Source: JBHGBM01 sp041946965
GTDB lineage: Bacteria > Acidobacteriota > Terriglobia > Bryobacterales > Bryobacteraceae
Assembly: GCA_041946965.1 (NCBI GenBank)
Contig: JBHGBM010000022.1
Location: forward strand, 39,683 to 103,682
DNA length: 64,000 nt
Direction: 5' to 3'
Below the pieces are notes generated by a model that worked only from the letters and a program-made list of their open reading frames with translations, searched no databases and was not told where the DNA came from. Positions 42,564 to 50,879 of the stretch are shown piece after piece. Made by a program: the position numbers and the translations under genes. How positions within the stretch are numbered: position 1 is the first letter of the stretch; each line of letters starts with the position of its first letter.

Positions 42564-44738
42564 CTATAGCTTGCGGAAAACCAGCACCCCCAGCGGCGGG
42601 AGCTTGATGCAGATGCTGTGCGGGCGGTGGTGCCTGGGCACGGGACGCGAGGAGACCACGCCTCCGTTGCCGGTGTTGCTGCCGCCGAAGATCTCCGAAT
42701 CGGTGTTGAGGATTTCCTGGTAAAAACCCTCCTCCGGCACGCCGATTTCGTACCCCTCGCGCGGCACGGGGGTGAAGTTGCAGACGAACAGCAGATACTC
42801 GCGCGGGTCTTCCGCGCGCCGCAGGAAGGAGATGATGGAGTTCTCCACGTCGTGGAAGTCCACCCATTCGAAGCCGGTATGGTGGAAGTCCACCTGGTAA
42901 AGCGCGGGGTTGGCGGCGTACAGCCGGTTCAACTCCTGCACCAGCAGTTGCAGCTTGCGGTGGCAGTCGAACTCGAGCAGGTGCCAGCGCACGCCCTCGT
43001 TGTAGTTCCACTCCTCGCGCTGGCCGATCTCCGATCCCATGAACAGCAGCTTCTTGCCGGGATGCCCGTACATGTACGCCAGGAAAGCGCGCACGTTAGC
43101 GAACTGCCCCCACTCGTCGCCGGGCATTTTGTTGATCAGGGAGCCTTTGCCGTGCACCACCTCGTCGTGCGAGACAGGCAGCATGAAATTCTCGCTGAAG
43201 GCGTACAGCATGCTGAAAGTGATGTTGCTGTGGTGGAACTTGCGGTACACCGGGTCGTAGCCGAAGTACTCCAGCATGTCGTGCATCCAGCCCATGTTCC
43301 ACTTCATGGTGAAGCCCAGGCCGTTCAGGTAGACGGGCCTGGAAACGCCGGGGAACGCGGTGGACTCCTCCGCGATGGTGATGGCCCCGGGCACCTGGTG
43401 CACCAGCTCGTTGAAGCGCCGCAGGAAGTCGATGGCCTCCAGGTTCTCATTGCCGCCGTACTGGTTGGGGATCCATTCGCCGGGCTGCCGCGAGTAGTCC
43501 AGGTACAGCATGGAAGCCACCGCGTCCACGCGCAAGCCGTCGATGTGGTACTTCTTCAGCCAGAACAGGGCGTTGGAGATCAGGAACGTGCGCACCTCGT
43601 TGCGCCCGTAGTTGAAGATCATGGTGCCCCAGTCGCGGTGCTCGCCGCGGCGCGGGTCGGCGTGCTCGTAAAGCGCCGTGCCGTCGAAGAACGCGAGCCC
43701 GTGGGCGTCCTTGGGGAAATGCCCCGGCACCCAGTCCACGATCACCCCGATGCCTTCCTGGTGGCAGCGGTCCACCAGGTACATGAAATCCTCCGGAGGG
43801 CCGAAGCGCGAGGTGGGGGCGAAATACCCGATCACCTGGTAGCCCCAGGAGCCGGAGAACGGGTACTCCATGACGGGCAGCAGCTCGATGTGCGTGTAGC
43901 CCATGCGCTTCACGTAATCCACCAGGTTGCGGGCCAGCTCGCGGTAGGTGAGGAACTGCCCCTGCGGCCCCCTCAACCAGCTTTCCAGATGCACCTCGTA
44001 GATGCTGACGGGCGATTTCAGCCAGTCCACCGTACCGCGGCGCTCCATCCAGGGGGCGTCCCCCCACTGGTACTTGTCGATGTTGCACACCACGGAGGCG
44101 GACTTGGGCGGGGTCTCGCAGCGGAAGGCGTACGGATCGGCTTTCATCTGCCGGTAGCCGGCGAACCGCGAGCGGACGTGATACTTATAGGCGGCGCCTT
44201 CGCCGATGCCGGGCACGAACAACTCCCAGATGCCGGCGTTGCGCCGCCGCATGGGATGGCGGCGCGTGTCCCAGTCGTTGAAGTCGCCCGCCACGCTCAC
44301 GTTTTCGGCATTCGGAGCCCAGACCGCGAAGCGCACGCCGTCAACGCCCTGGCAGGCCGTCAGGTGAGCGCCAAGCGTATCATAAGCCGCGTGCAGGGTG
44401 CCTTCGGAGTGCAGATGGAGATCGAAATCGGAAAGCAGCGGCGGAAAGCGGTAGGGGTCTTCGATTTCTTCCGTGGCCCCTCCGGCGCGGCGCAGGCGCA
44501 GGCGGTAGGGGCGCGCATCGCCGTTCAACTGCGCGACGAACAGCCCGGCGTCGTGCTTTTTCGTCATCGGGCAGGTGCCGGAATCCTGCACCACTTCGAC
44601 GCTCTCGGCCTGGGGCAGAAAAGCGCGCACCTCCCAGCGCGGCTGGCCGCCGCGTTTACGCACCGCATGGGGCCCCAGGATCCGGAAAGCGTCTCCGTGA
44701 TATCCGCCCGCAATCGCTTCCACTTCTTCCGCTGTCAT
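42564..44738 (-). CDS. glgB: 1,4-alpha-glucan branching enzyme GlgB
   Basis: A GH13_9 branching enzyme of 724 residues that makes alpha-1,6 branches in glycogen. The N1/CBM48 domains include YHGDAFRILGPH and VRFAVWAPNAENVSVAGDFNDW. The barrel has the nucleophile block DGLRVDAVASMLYLDYSR, acid/base block ITIAEESTAFPGVSRP and PVSHDEVVHGKGSL. The C-terminal beta domain ends at the GVLVFRKL block. ATG 44738 is preferred, and ATG 44753 is also in frame. No other glycogen gene is next to it. It is divergent from the deaminase gene, with the start regions nearly touching. Confidence 0.93.
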   Translation of the reverse strand: MTAEEVEAIAGGYHGDAFRILGPHAVRKRGGQPRWEVRAFLPQAESVEVVQDSGTCPMTKKHDAGLFVAQLNGDARPYRLRLRRAGGATEEIEDPYRFPPLLSDFDLHLHSEGTLHAAYDTLGAHLTACQGVDGVRFAVWAPNAENVSVAGDFNDWDTRRHPMRRRNAGIWELFVPGIGEGAAYKYHVRSRFAGYRQMKADPYAFRCETPPKSASVVCNIDKYQWGDAPWMERRGTVDWLKSPVSIYEVHLESWLRGPQGQFLTYRELARNLVDYVKRMGYTHIELLPVMEYPFSGSWGYQVIGYFAPTSRFGPPEDFMYLVDRCHQEGIGVIVDWVPGHFPKDAHGLAFFDGTALYEHADPRRGEHRDWGTMIFNYGRNEVRTFLISNALFWLKKYHIDGLRVDAVASMLYLDYSRQPGEWIPNQYGGNENLEAIDFLRRFNELVHQVPGAITIAEESTAFPGVSRPVYLNGLGFTMKWNMGWMHDMLEYFGYDPVYRKFHHSNITFSMLYAFSENFMLPVSHDEVVHGKGSLINKMPGDEWGQFANVRAFLAYMYGHPGKKLLFMGSEIGQREEWNYNEGVRWHLLEFDCHRKLQLLVQELNRLYAANPALYQVDFHHTGFEWVDFHDVENSIISFLRRAEDPREYLLFVCNFTPVPREGYEIGVPEEGFYQEILNTDSEIFGGSNTGNGGVVSSRPVPRHHRPHSICIKLPPLGVLVFRKL

Positions 44739-44747
44739 GGGAATGCC

Positions 44748-44757
44748 TATCATTATG
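44748..44757. promoter_or_regulatory. Overlapping divergent -10 boxes (glgB / deaminase)
   Basis: TATCAT on the plus strand (44748-44753) lies 10 nt before ATG 44764. On the minus strand CATAAT (44752-44757) lies 13 nt before ATG 44738. The two hexamers share two base pairs, so transcription in the two directions may compete. Confidence 0.35.
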
Positions 44758-44763
44758 GCAGGT

Positions 44764-45666
44764 ATGCCGCAATTCATACAGGAGCTGCCCAAGGCGGAGA
44801 TCCATCTCCACCTGGAAGGCTCCCTCACCCCCCAAACCCTGCGCGAGCTCGACCCGGAGGCGCCCGCGGACTTGTACGCCTTTGCCGGTTTCGACGGTTT
44901 TCTCGAAGCCTTCGGCCAGGTGGTGAAACGCATCCGGGAACCGCGCGATTATGCCCTGGTGACGCGCCGCCTGCTGGAACGGCTGGCGGCTGAGAACGTC
45001 CGCTACGCCGAGATCATCCTTTCCGCCGGCGTGGTGCTATGGAAGGAGCAGGAGTTCGCCCCGGTGTTCGAGGCGGTGACGGAGGCGGCCGGGGACTCGC
45101 CGGTCCAGGTGCGCTGGATCGTGGACGCCGTTCGGCACTTCGGCGTGGAGCACTGCATGCGGGTGGCCGAGCTTGCCGCCGAGCGGGTGGACCGCGGCGT
45201 GGTGGCCTACGGCATCGGGGGAAACGAGGAGCGCGGGCCCGCCGGGTGGTTCGGCGAAGTCTTCCGGTTCGCCCGCGAAAAGGGCCTGCACCTGACGGCG
45301 CACGCCGGCGAAGCCTGCGGGCCGGAATCGGTGTGGGCGGCGCTGGAGATCGGCGCCGAGCGCATCGGGCACGGCATCCGCGCCATCGAAGACCCGGTAC
45401 TGGTGAAACACCTGCGCGACCACCGCATCCCGCTGGAGATTTCGCTGACCAGCAACGTGATCACGGGCGTGGTGCGCTCGCTCGATGCGCACCCGGTCCG
45501 CAGGCTCTACAACGCCGGAGTGCCCGTCACCCTCAATACCGACGACCCCGGCATCTTCGGCACCACCCTGAACCGCGAATACGAGCTGGCCGCGGAGTGG
45601 TTCGGCTTCGGCGAATCCGATCTCCGCGCCATCGCCGAAAACGGCTTCCGCTACGCGTTCAAGTGA
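44764..45666 (+). CDS. Adenosine deaminase-family hydrolase
   Basis: A 300-residue member of the adenosine deaminase family. Zinc ligands are in AEIHLHLEGS (H14, H16) and HAGEACG, and the catalytic region is RIGHGIRA and NTDDPGIF. It is shorter than E. coli Add (about 330), within the range of bacterial homologues that include adenine and aminodeoxyfutalosine deaminases, so the exact purine substrate is open. Several in-frame ATGs exist (44737, 44743, 44755, 44764). The last gives the usual family start and the best distance from the TATCAT box. Confidence 0.8.
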   Translation: MPQFIQELPKAEIHLHLEGSLTPQTLRELDPEAPADLYAFAGFDGFLEAFGQVVKRIREPRDYALVTRRLLERLAAENVRYAEIILSAGVVLWKEQEFAPVFEAVTEAAGDSPVQVRWIVDAVRHFGVEHCMRVAELAAERVDRGVVAYGIGGNEERGPAGWFGEVFRFAREKGLHLTAHAGEACGPESVWAALEIGAERIGHGIRAIEDPVLVKHLRDHRIPLEISLTSNVITGVVRSLDAHPVRRLYNAGVPVTLNTDDPGIFGTTLNREYELAAEWFGFGESDLRAIAENGFRYAFK

Positions 45667-45721
45667 TCCACCAATCCCAGCCCGGCCGGGAGGCAATCCT
45701 GCGATCCCGCCTGCGCGGCAG

Positions 45722-46477
45722 TCAGTGGTTTCCGTACGCGCGCTCGCCCGCTTCCACCCGTACGGGCAGGCGGTTCTCTCTGGGCGGCAGCGGGCAGGTG
45801 GCATAGGGAGTGAAGGCGCACGGCGGGTTGTAGGCCTTGTTGAAGTCCAGTTCCACGGTTCCGTCGCGCGGCGCAGCCGTATCCAGGAAGCGTCCGGCGC
45901 CGTAGGTCTCATGCCCGCTGGTCAGGTCCCGAAAAAGGAAAAACAGCCCGGAACCCTGCCGGACCGGGCGCAGCCGCAGTTGCCTGCCGTTCAAGCGGAA
46001 CGTGACGTAGCCGGGGCTGTCCATGAGCTCGGTCTGCCCGATGACGTTCTGCACGGGGATCTTACGGGGTTCGGGCACGAAACGCGCCGTGACGCGGTAG
46101 CCGGGGCTCACCGCATACCATTTGAGCCCGGTGAATTCGCGCCGGAAGCTGCTGTTGGGATCCTTGAGCCGGATGCCGACGCGATCGCCGCGGCGGATGG
46201 CGAACAATTTCACCCCGCCGGCGGAAACCGAATCGGCGGTATCGGGACGCAGCACGCGCGGATGTCCGTTCACCCGCGCGGTCACCTGGCCCGCGCGCAA
46301 CTCGAACGTGGCGGGAACGTTGGGAAATGCATTCGTCCCCTCGCTCAACCAGAACAGGCCGGCCACGCTGAGCCAGCCCTCGGGCGCCCGGAGCGCGCTC
46401 TCGCGCCGGTCGCGCCACGCGCGCACCTCACCCGTGTAATCGCCCGCCAGCAGAAGGAGCAGCGCCAGCCAGCGCAA
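45722..46477 (-). CDS. DUF1684 protein, exported
   Basis: A 251-residue protein with a short signal peptide (MRWLALLLLLAG) and the conserved C-terminal DUF1684 block: FRDLTSGHETYGAGRFL, LDFNKAYNPPCAFTPYATC and PPRENRLPVRVEAGE. The N-terminal WLSVAGLFWL block is also typical. The biochemical role is unknown. The start is TTG 46477, supported by GGGGGAGG just upstream and only 1 nt from the zapA stop, so it ends the ribosomal protein/zap operon. Confidence 0.8.
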   Translation of the reverse strand: MRWLALLLLLAGDYTGEVRAWRDRRESALRAPEGWLSVAGLFWLSEGTNAFPNVPATFELRAGQVTARVNGHPRVLRPDTADSVSAGGVKLFAIRRGDRVGIRLKDPNSSFRREFTGLKWYAVSPGYRVTARFVPEPRKIPVQNVIGQTELMDSPGYVTFRLNGRQLRLRPVRQGSGLFFLFRDLTSGHETYGAGRFLDTAAPRDGTVELDFNKAYNPPCAFTPYATCPLPPRENRLPVRVEAGERAYGNH

Positions 46478-46478
46478 C

Positions 46479-46757
46479 CTAATCCTCCCCCAGGGCCTGT
46501 TCCAGCAGCAGCGCGTTGCGCTCCACGCGTTCCCGCACGCTGGCGAGGTCGCGCTCGAGGGCGCGCAGGCGGTCGGCCAGGTGCAGGCACGCCAGCACGG
46601 CCAGGCGCGTGGAATCGGCGTTGGGCTGGCGCGCCGCGATGGAGAGCATCAGCCGGTCCACCTCGGCGGCCAGTTCCTCCACCTCGCGCGGATCGCCCTC
46701 GGCCAGCAGCGTGTAGGGCTGGCTGAGGATGCTGACCCGGACGGACTGCTTGGCCAC
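46479..46757 (-). CDS. zapA: Cell division protein ZapA
   Basis: A 92-residue ZapA: N-terminal beta part VRVSILSQPYTLLAEGDPREVEELA, then a long helix and coiled coil to the end. ZapA crosslinks FtsZ filaments at the division site. The start is GTG 46757, directly after the zapB-like stop. The position after rplT fits the common bacterial order, although pheS and pheT are missing between them. Confidence 0.85.
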   Translation of the reverse strand: MAKQSVRVSILSQPYTLLAEGDPREVEELAAEVDRLMLSIAARQPNADSTRLAVLACLHLADRLRALERDLASVRERVERNALLLEQALGED

Positions 46758-46997
46758 TTACGCGCTCAACTGGTCGATGGTGGCCAGCAGCTTTTCGATG
46801 CGGCCCCGGACCTGTTTGCGGTCGGCTTCCAGGCTCTTGACGTGCTCGGCGAGCCGGGCCGCCTCAGCGCGGGCTTCGGCCGCCTCGCGCTGCGCGGCTT
46901 CCTTCTCCTGGCGCAACCGCGAGACGAGCTGCACGGCCCGCGTCACGCGTTCTTCCAGGCTGCTGAGCGAATCCTCGTGCTGCTCGGCGGGGCTCAT
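46758..46997 (-). CDS. ZapB-like coiled-coil protein
   Basis: A 79-residue protein that is almost entirely coiled coil (SLEERVTRAVQLVSRLRQEKEAAQ onwards). Size, composition and position next to zapA match ZapB-type division proteins that bind ZapA. ATG 46997 overlaps the rplT stop (ATGA). Coiled-coil sequences are weak evidence by themselves, so the name rests partly on context. Confidence 0.65.
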   Translation of the reverse strand: MSPAEQHEDSLSSLEERVTRAVQLVSRLRQEKEAAQREAAEARAEAARLAEHVKSLEADRKQVRGRIEKLLATIDQLSA

Positions 46998-47356
46998 GCG
47001 CTCTCCAGTGCCGCCTTGGCTTTCTCGGCGAGCGAGCGGAACGCCGCCTCATCGGCCATGGCGAGCTCGGCCAGGACCTTGCGGTTCAGGTCGATGCCGG
47101 CGGTCTTCAGCCCGTGCATGAACTTGCTGTACGACAGGCCGTTGGCGCGGCACGCCGCGTTGATGCGCACGATGAACAGGGCGCGAAAATCGCGCTTCTT
47201 GTTCTTCCGCCCGATGTAGGCGAACTTGAGCGCGCGCTCCACGGCCTCCTGCGCGGCACGGTACAGCTTGCTCTTGGTTAGAAAATAGCCGGACGCCTGC
47301 TTGAGGGTCTTCCGGCGGGATGCTCTGCGGTGGGTTCCTCGTTTAACTCTCGGCAC
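46994..47356 (-). CDS. rplT: Large ribosomal subunit protein bL20
   Basis: A 120-residue bL20 with typical blocks MPRVKRGTHRRASRRKTL, ASGYFLTKSKLYRAAQEAVE, AYIGRKNKKRDFRALFIVRI and SYSKFMHGLKTAGIDLNRK. It binds 23S rRNA and is needed for early large-subunit assembly. The start is GTG 47356, with GAAGGAG at good spacing. It is second in the rpmI-rplT order, 74 bp after rpmI. Confidence 0.97.
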   Translation of the reverse strand: MPRVKRGTHRRASRRKTLKQASGYFLTKSKLYRAAQEAVERALKFAYIGRKNKKRDFRALFIVRINAACRANGLSYSKFMHGLKTAGIDLNRKVLAELAMADEAAFRSLAEKAKAALESA

Positions 47357-47430
47357 GTTTGGTCTCCTTCATATCAAATCGCGGCGGATCGGGCACGTGC
47401 CCCGCGCACCGTCCGCACGCAGCGCCGCCC

Positions 47431-47625
47431 CTAATAGGGCAGCATGCGCTCGAGCGCCGGTGCGTTGGCCGGATCGGCGACCTCGGCCTTGTGCAACTGG
47501 CGCTTGCGCTTGCGCGACTTCGAGGTCAGAATATGGCGGGCAAACGAGTGATTGCGAACGATCTTGCCCGAACCAGTCTTCTTGAACCGCTTGGACGCAC
47601 CTTTGTGAGTCTTCAGCTTCGGCAT
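47431..47625 (-). CDS. rpmI: Large ribosomal subunit protein bL35
   Basis: A 64-residue bL35 with the family start MPKLKTHKGASKRFKKTGSGK and the basic HILTSKSRKRKRQL block. It is the first gene of the rpmI-rplT-zapB-zapA-DUF1684 run. infC, usually upstream, is absent: the upstream neighbour is a decayed gene on the other strand. Confidence 0.97.
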   Translation of the reverse strand: MPKLKTHKGASKRFKKTGSGKIVRNHSFARHILTSKSRKRKRQLHKAEVADPANAPALERMLPY

Positions 47626-47667
47626 AGTGAAATGTCCCGGATCTTGCGAAACAGGGAAGTCTTTAAT

Positions 47668-47676
47668 ATCTTAGCA
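47668..47676 (-). promoter_or_regulatory. Extended -10 promoter of rpmI operon
   Basis: On the minus strand TGC-TAAGAT forms an extended -10 about 43 nt before ATG 47625, leaving a leader of some 35 nt. The -35 region is GC-rich and not convincing. It matches the loss of infC, which normally supplies the promoter for these genes. Confidence 0.4.
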
Positions 47677-47729
47677 CAGGCCCCCTGGACGCCGCCGGCT
47701 GCCGGCCGGGAAGGGGCGCCCTGAGAGCA

Positions 47730-48040
47730 ATGAGGGCCGGAGTGAGTTTTCTGCTGGAGGGCAAGCTCGGCGCCTACGTTGAGGCGGTGCACGCGGCGGG
47801 ACTGGAGGCCGAGCCGGTCTCCCCGAAACGCAGGCGCGGGCTCGAAGGCTTGGGCGGCCTGGTGCCGAGCGGCGGCGGCGACGTCAAGGCCGCCGCGCTC
47901 GCGCTCGACGGGGTCATGGAAGCCCTCGAAGACCCGTCGCGGCGCTTTGTCGCGGCGGTGCAATGACATCCCGAGGACCGGCCCACGGACGCGCTTCTGT
48001 TCCACGCCTTCGCCAGGGCGCGGTCCCCGGACAACCCGGT
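47730..48040 (+). pseudogene. Remnant of class-C26 glutamine amidotransferase-like hydrolase (PuuD-like)
   Basis: The reading frame from ATG 47730 has the N-terminus of a peptidase C26 / gamma-glutamyl-GABA hydrolase-type protein (LGAYVEAVHAAGLEAEPVSP, LEGLGGLVPSGGGDV). It then jumps directly to the C-terminus (LDGVMEALEDPSRRFVAAVQ). The middle, with the catalytic Cys, is deleted. The conserved VQWHPE motif reads VQ-stop-HPED: TGG has become TGA at 47964-47966. The same frame continues with RPTDALLFHAFARA to the edge of the cheX gene. Both changes show a decayed gene. Confidence 0.7.
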
Positions 48041-48622
48041 TCAGCGACGGTCCCGCGCCGAGGCCAGCAGGAATTGCTCCTCGATGGGGAAGCCGTTGCG
48101 GAGGCCCGCTCGTCGCATGTGCCGTCTCAGCGCGAGGGAAACTTCGAAGTGGTCCTCGCCGATCTGGAACGGCACCGAGATGCTCTCACTGCCGTTGAAG
48201 GCGCGCGCTTCGAAGTTCTTGCCGTAGACCACCGTGGGGACGCTCAGGCAGAGCTGCCCCAGGTGGTTTTCGAGCATGCTCTTCACGTTGCCCAGGATCA
48301 TGTTGGTGATCTCGCCCACCGCGTCCAGCACGTCGCCGTTCACCGAATCCAACTCGCTCATGAGAAACCGTGTGGACATGCGGCAGGCGGCCGCGGCGTT
48401 GCAGCAGACCGTGCCCGTGCCGATCCAACTGCCCGCCAGGCCGATGAAGGCCATCACATCGCGGCCCGCGGTAATGCCCAGCCCGCCTTTACGCTCGGGG
48501 CCCGCGGAGACTTCCAGCCCCATCATGGTCGTGAAGACTTCGTTTGTCGCTTTCCGGATTGCGCCCGCGATCAGATCCTCAAGGACCGCCGGAGCGGCTG
48601 AACTTCCATTCGTCTCGATCAT
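48041..48622 (-). CDS. CheX-type chemotaxis phosphatase (193 aa)
   Basis: A 193-residue CheC/CheX/FliY-family protein. The phosphatase signature ExxN is visible in DAVGEITNMILGNVKSML, with one copy as in CheX. CheX dephosphorylates CheY-P and usually acts as a dimer. ATG 48622 overlaps the stop of the preceding cheY (ATGA). It is the last gene of the chemotaxis operon. A second, shorter CheX-like protein is encoded at 50078-50500. Confidence 0.78.
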   Translation of the reverse strand: MIETNGSSAAPAVLEDLIAGAIRKATNEVFTTMMGLEVSAGPERKGGLGITAGRDVMAFIGLAGSWIGTGTVCCNAAAACRMSTRFLMSELDSVNGDVLDAVGEITNMILGNVKSMLENHLGQLCLSVPTVVYGKNFEARAFNGSESISVPFQIGEDHFEVSLALRRHMRRAGLRNGFPIEEQFLLASARDRR

Positions 48623-48993
48623 GCGAAGTATCTCTGCAATTTGGATTGGATCTGGTCGGGCGTGAAGGGCTTGCGGATGTAAGCCGAGGCCCCCATCTGC
48701 ACGGCCTCCTCCACCGTGCCGTGTCCGCTCTCGGTCGTAATCAAGATGACCGGCAGTTCCCGGAGGCTGTCATTGCCCCGGATCTCGGCCAGCAACTCGA
48801 GCCCGTTCATATTGGGCATATTGATGTCGGTCATCACCAGCCGGACGGCATGGTTGCGCAGGACATCCAGGGCTTCGCGGCCGTCGCCGGCTTCGTACAC
48901 CTTTCCGATGGGCAATTGGGCCTGGCGCAGCGCCCTCTGCAAGATCTTGCGAATCGCCACGGAGTCGTCCACTATCAGCAAGTCGGTGTTCAT
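48619..48993 (-). CDS. CheY-like response regulator (second copy in operon)
   Basis: A 124-residue receiver with the acidic pair in LLIVDDS, phospho-acceptor Asp in RLVMTDINMPNMNG, switch Thr in ILITTES and Lys in YIRKPFTP. It has no output domain, so it is a CheY. It is coupled to the following CheX gene. ATG 48993 is used; GTG 48999 two codons earlier is an alternative. The 55-bp gap to cheB is the only notable gap inside the operon. Confidence 0.83.
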   Translation of the reverse strand: MNTDLLIVDDSVAIRKILQRALRQAQLPIGKVYEAGDGREALDVLRNHAVRLVMTDINMPNMNGLELLAEIRGNDSLRELPVILITTESGHGTVEEAVQMGASAYIRKPFTPDQIQSKLQRYFA

Positions 48994-49048
48994 TGCCACA
49001 GCATCCTAAACTGCTCATCGGACCGGAGCGCGCCGCCGTGAGCGCTTA

Positions 49049-50074
49049 TCACGCCGAAAGGATCGCGCCCGCGATGCACGCCAGCGGCAGCACGCGCTCG
49101 GCGGCTCCCATCCGGATGGCCTCGCGCGGCATGCCGAAGACCACGCAACTGGCCTCGTCCTGGGCGATGGTCCGGCCGCCCGCCTGGCGGATGCGCAGCA
49201 GGCCCTCGGCGCCGTCGCTGCCCATGCCGGTGAGCAGCGCGCCCACCGCGTCCGGCCCCGCGGCCTCGGCCACCGAGGAGAACAGCACGTCCACCGAGGG
49301 CCGCTGGTAGGAGACTTTGGGGCCGCTCTTCACCGCCACCCGGTACCCGTCCGGGGCCCGTCGCACCAGCATGTGAAAATCGCCGGGCGCCACCAGCGCG
49401 CGGCCGGGGCGGAGCAACTCGCCGTCCCTCGCCTCGCTCACCTCCAGGCGGCAAAGCTGGTTCAAGCGGTGCGCGAACGCCTCGGAGAAGACCGCCGGAA
49501 TGTGCTGCGCGATCACTACCCCCGGGGTCTCGGCGGGCATGCGCTCGAGCACTTCCCGCAGCGCTTCGGTGCCGCCGGTGGAAGCCCCCAGCGCGATCAC
49601 CCCGCAGCGGCGGGCAGCCTTTTCCGGCGGAGGCGGCGCCGGGGCCGCCGCCCCGCCCGGAGAGCGCACCCTCGCCGCCGCGGCCGCGCGCACCTTGGCC
49701 GCCAGCGTCAGACGCAGGTCTCCCACCGAGTACGGGCCGGCCGGTTTGGCCAGCACCTCCACCGCGCCGGCTTGCAGCGCCTCCAGGGCCTGCCGGCAGG
49801 AGGCCTGCCCGAGCGAGCTGATCACGATCACCGGCATGGGGTGATGGCGCATCAGCCGCCGCAGGAAGGTCAGCCCGTCCATGCGCGGCATTTCAATATC
49901 GAGCGTCAGCACGTCCGGCCGAAGCTCCAGGATCTTGTCCCGGGCCGCGTAGGGATCCGGCGCCGTGCCCACCACTTCCAGACCGGGCTCCGCCGAAAGC
50001 GCCTCGCTCAGGATCTTGCGGACAATGGCGGAGTCGTCCACCACCATCACGCGGATCTTGCGGCCCGTTTCCAT
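49049..50074 (-). CDS. cheB: Chemotaxis response regulator methylesterase CheB
   Basis: A 341-residue CheB. The receiver domain (about 1-125) has VVDDS, acceptor Asp in VLTLDIEMPRMDG and Lys in LAKPAG. A Pro/Ala-rich linker follows, then the esterase domain with catalytic Ser in GASTGG, His in AQHIP and Asp in GMGSDG. It removes methyl groups from, and deamidates, chemoreceptors. It is 4 nt after the short CheX-like gene. Confidence 0.93.
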   Translation of the reverse strand: METGRKIRVMVVDDSAIVRKILSEALSAEPGLEVVGTAPDPYAARDKILELRPDVLTLDIEMPRMDGLTFLRRLMRHHPMPVIVISSLGQASCRQALEALQAGAVEVLAKPAGPYSVGDLRLTLAAKVRAAAAARVRSPGGAAAPAPPPPEKAARRCGVIALGASTGGTEALREVLERMPAETPGVVIAQHIPAVFSEAFAHRLNQLCRLEVSEARDGELLRPGRALVAPGDFHMLVRRAPDGYRVAVKSGPKVSYQRPSVDVLFSSVAEAAGPDAVGALLTGMGSDGAEGLLRIRQAGGRTIAQDEASCVVFGMPREAIRMGAAERVLPLACIAGAILSA

Positions 50075-50077
50075 GGA

Positions 50078-50500
50078 TTACATCTCCAGGCGGAGCTCGA
50101 GCGTCCCTCCGGCCAGCGGCAGGGCGCGCAGCTTGCCTCCCGCATGCGTCCCCGGGCAGGGCCCGCGCGATTCCGGGATGATCCGGAGGGCCGCCTCCGG
50201 AGCCACGCGTGCGAGCACGGATCCGCAGATCATGTTGGCCAGCTCCCCCATGACCTCGGCCACCGCCTCGGCGGAAGGCTCCCCGTCCTGGCCCAGGAAG
50301 GTGGCGGCCAGCTCTTTGGCGGCATCCACCTCCGCGCAGGCGCTGAAACGGCCCGCCAGCCCGCCCTCGAAGCGCACCGCCGCGCACACCCGCGGCCCGG
50401 CGGCCGGGAGGGGCTCTTCCAGCGGCTCGGTGAAAAACATGGTCTCCAGAACTTCGCGCGCCGCGGTCTCCATCGCCGCGCCCGTGTCAATGGACGGCAT
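50078..50500 (-). CDS. Short CheX/CheC-like phosphatase (140 aa)
   Basis: A 140-residue protein with the CheX-type helix EVMGELANMICGSVL, which keeps the catalytic Glu and Asn. The flanking beta strands (VCAAVRFEGGLAGRFSACA and LRALPLAGGTLELRLEM) fit the family fold. It overlaps the upstream cheY stop by 14 nt, with GGGGGTGG just before ATG 50500. It probably dephosphorylates that CheY, making two CheY-CheX pairs in one operon. Confidence 0.68.
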   Translation of the reverse strand: MPSIDTGAAMETAAREVLETMFFTEPLEEPLPAAGPRVCAAVRFEGGLAGRFSACAEVDAAKELAATFLGQDGEPSAEAVAEVMGELANMICGSVLARVAPEAALRIIPESRGPCPGTHAGGKLRALPLAGGTLELRLEM

Positions 50501-50879
50501 CGCCCACCCCCAGCACCCGCTCCAACTCGGCCCGCAGGGTCTCCGGCAGAAACGGTTTTTTCACGTACCCGCGGGCGCCGATCTCGAGCATGCGGCTCAC
50601 GCGCTTCTCGGTCTGGTCGGTGGAAACCACGATGACCGGCACCGACCGCCACAACTCGTCCTGCTCCACCGCTCGCAGAAACTGCTCTCCATCCATCACC
50701 GGCATGTTGATGTCCGTGAGGATGACATCCACCCATTCGGCGCGAAGCACGTCAAGCGCTTCCGAGCCGTTGCCCGCCTCCAGGCGCCGCCCCACCGCCA
50801 GACCCGAGAGATCCAGCACGCGGCCGACGAAGGCCCGCATGGCAGGCGAATCGTCCACAATCAAGACGTTAAAGGCCAT
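50487..50879 (-). CDS. CheY-like response regulator (first copy in operon)
   Basis: A 130-residue receiver with LIVDDSP, acceptor Asp in VILTDINMPVMDG, switch Thr region VVSTDQT and Lys in YVKKPFLP. ATG 50879 is chosen because GGAG lies 7 nt upstream. It overlaps the cheD stop by 11 nt and the short CheX gene by 14 nt. Confidence 0.85.
   Translation of the reverse strand: MAFNVLIVDDSPAMRAFVGRVLDLSGLAVGRRLEAGNGSEALDVLRAEWVDVILTDINMPVMDGEQFLRAVEQDELWRSVPVIVVSTDQTEKRVSRMLEIGARGYVKKPFLPETLRAELERVLGVGDAVH

Noticed and set aside
47963..48601. 212-codon plus-strand frame after the C26 remnant
   Set aside because: It is antisense to the CheX gene, and its start arises from the ATG inside the mutated QWHPE motif.
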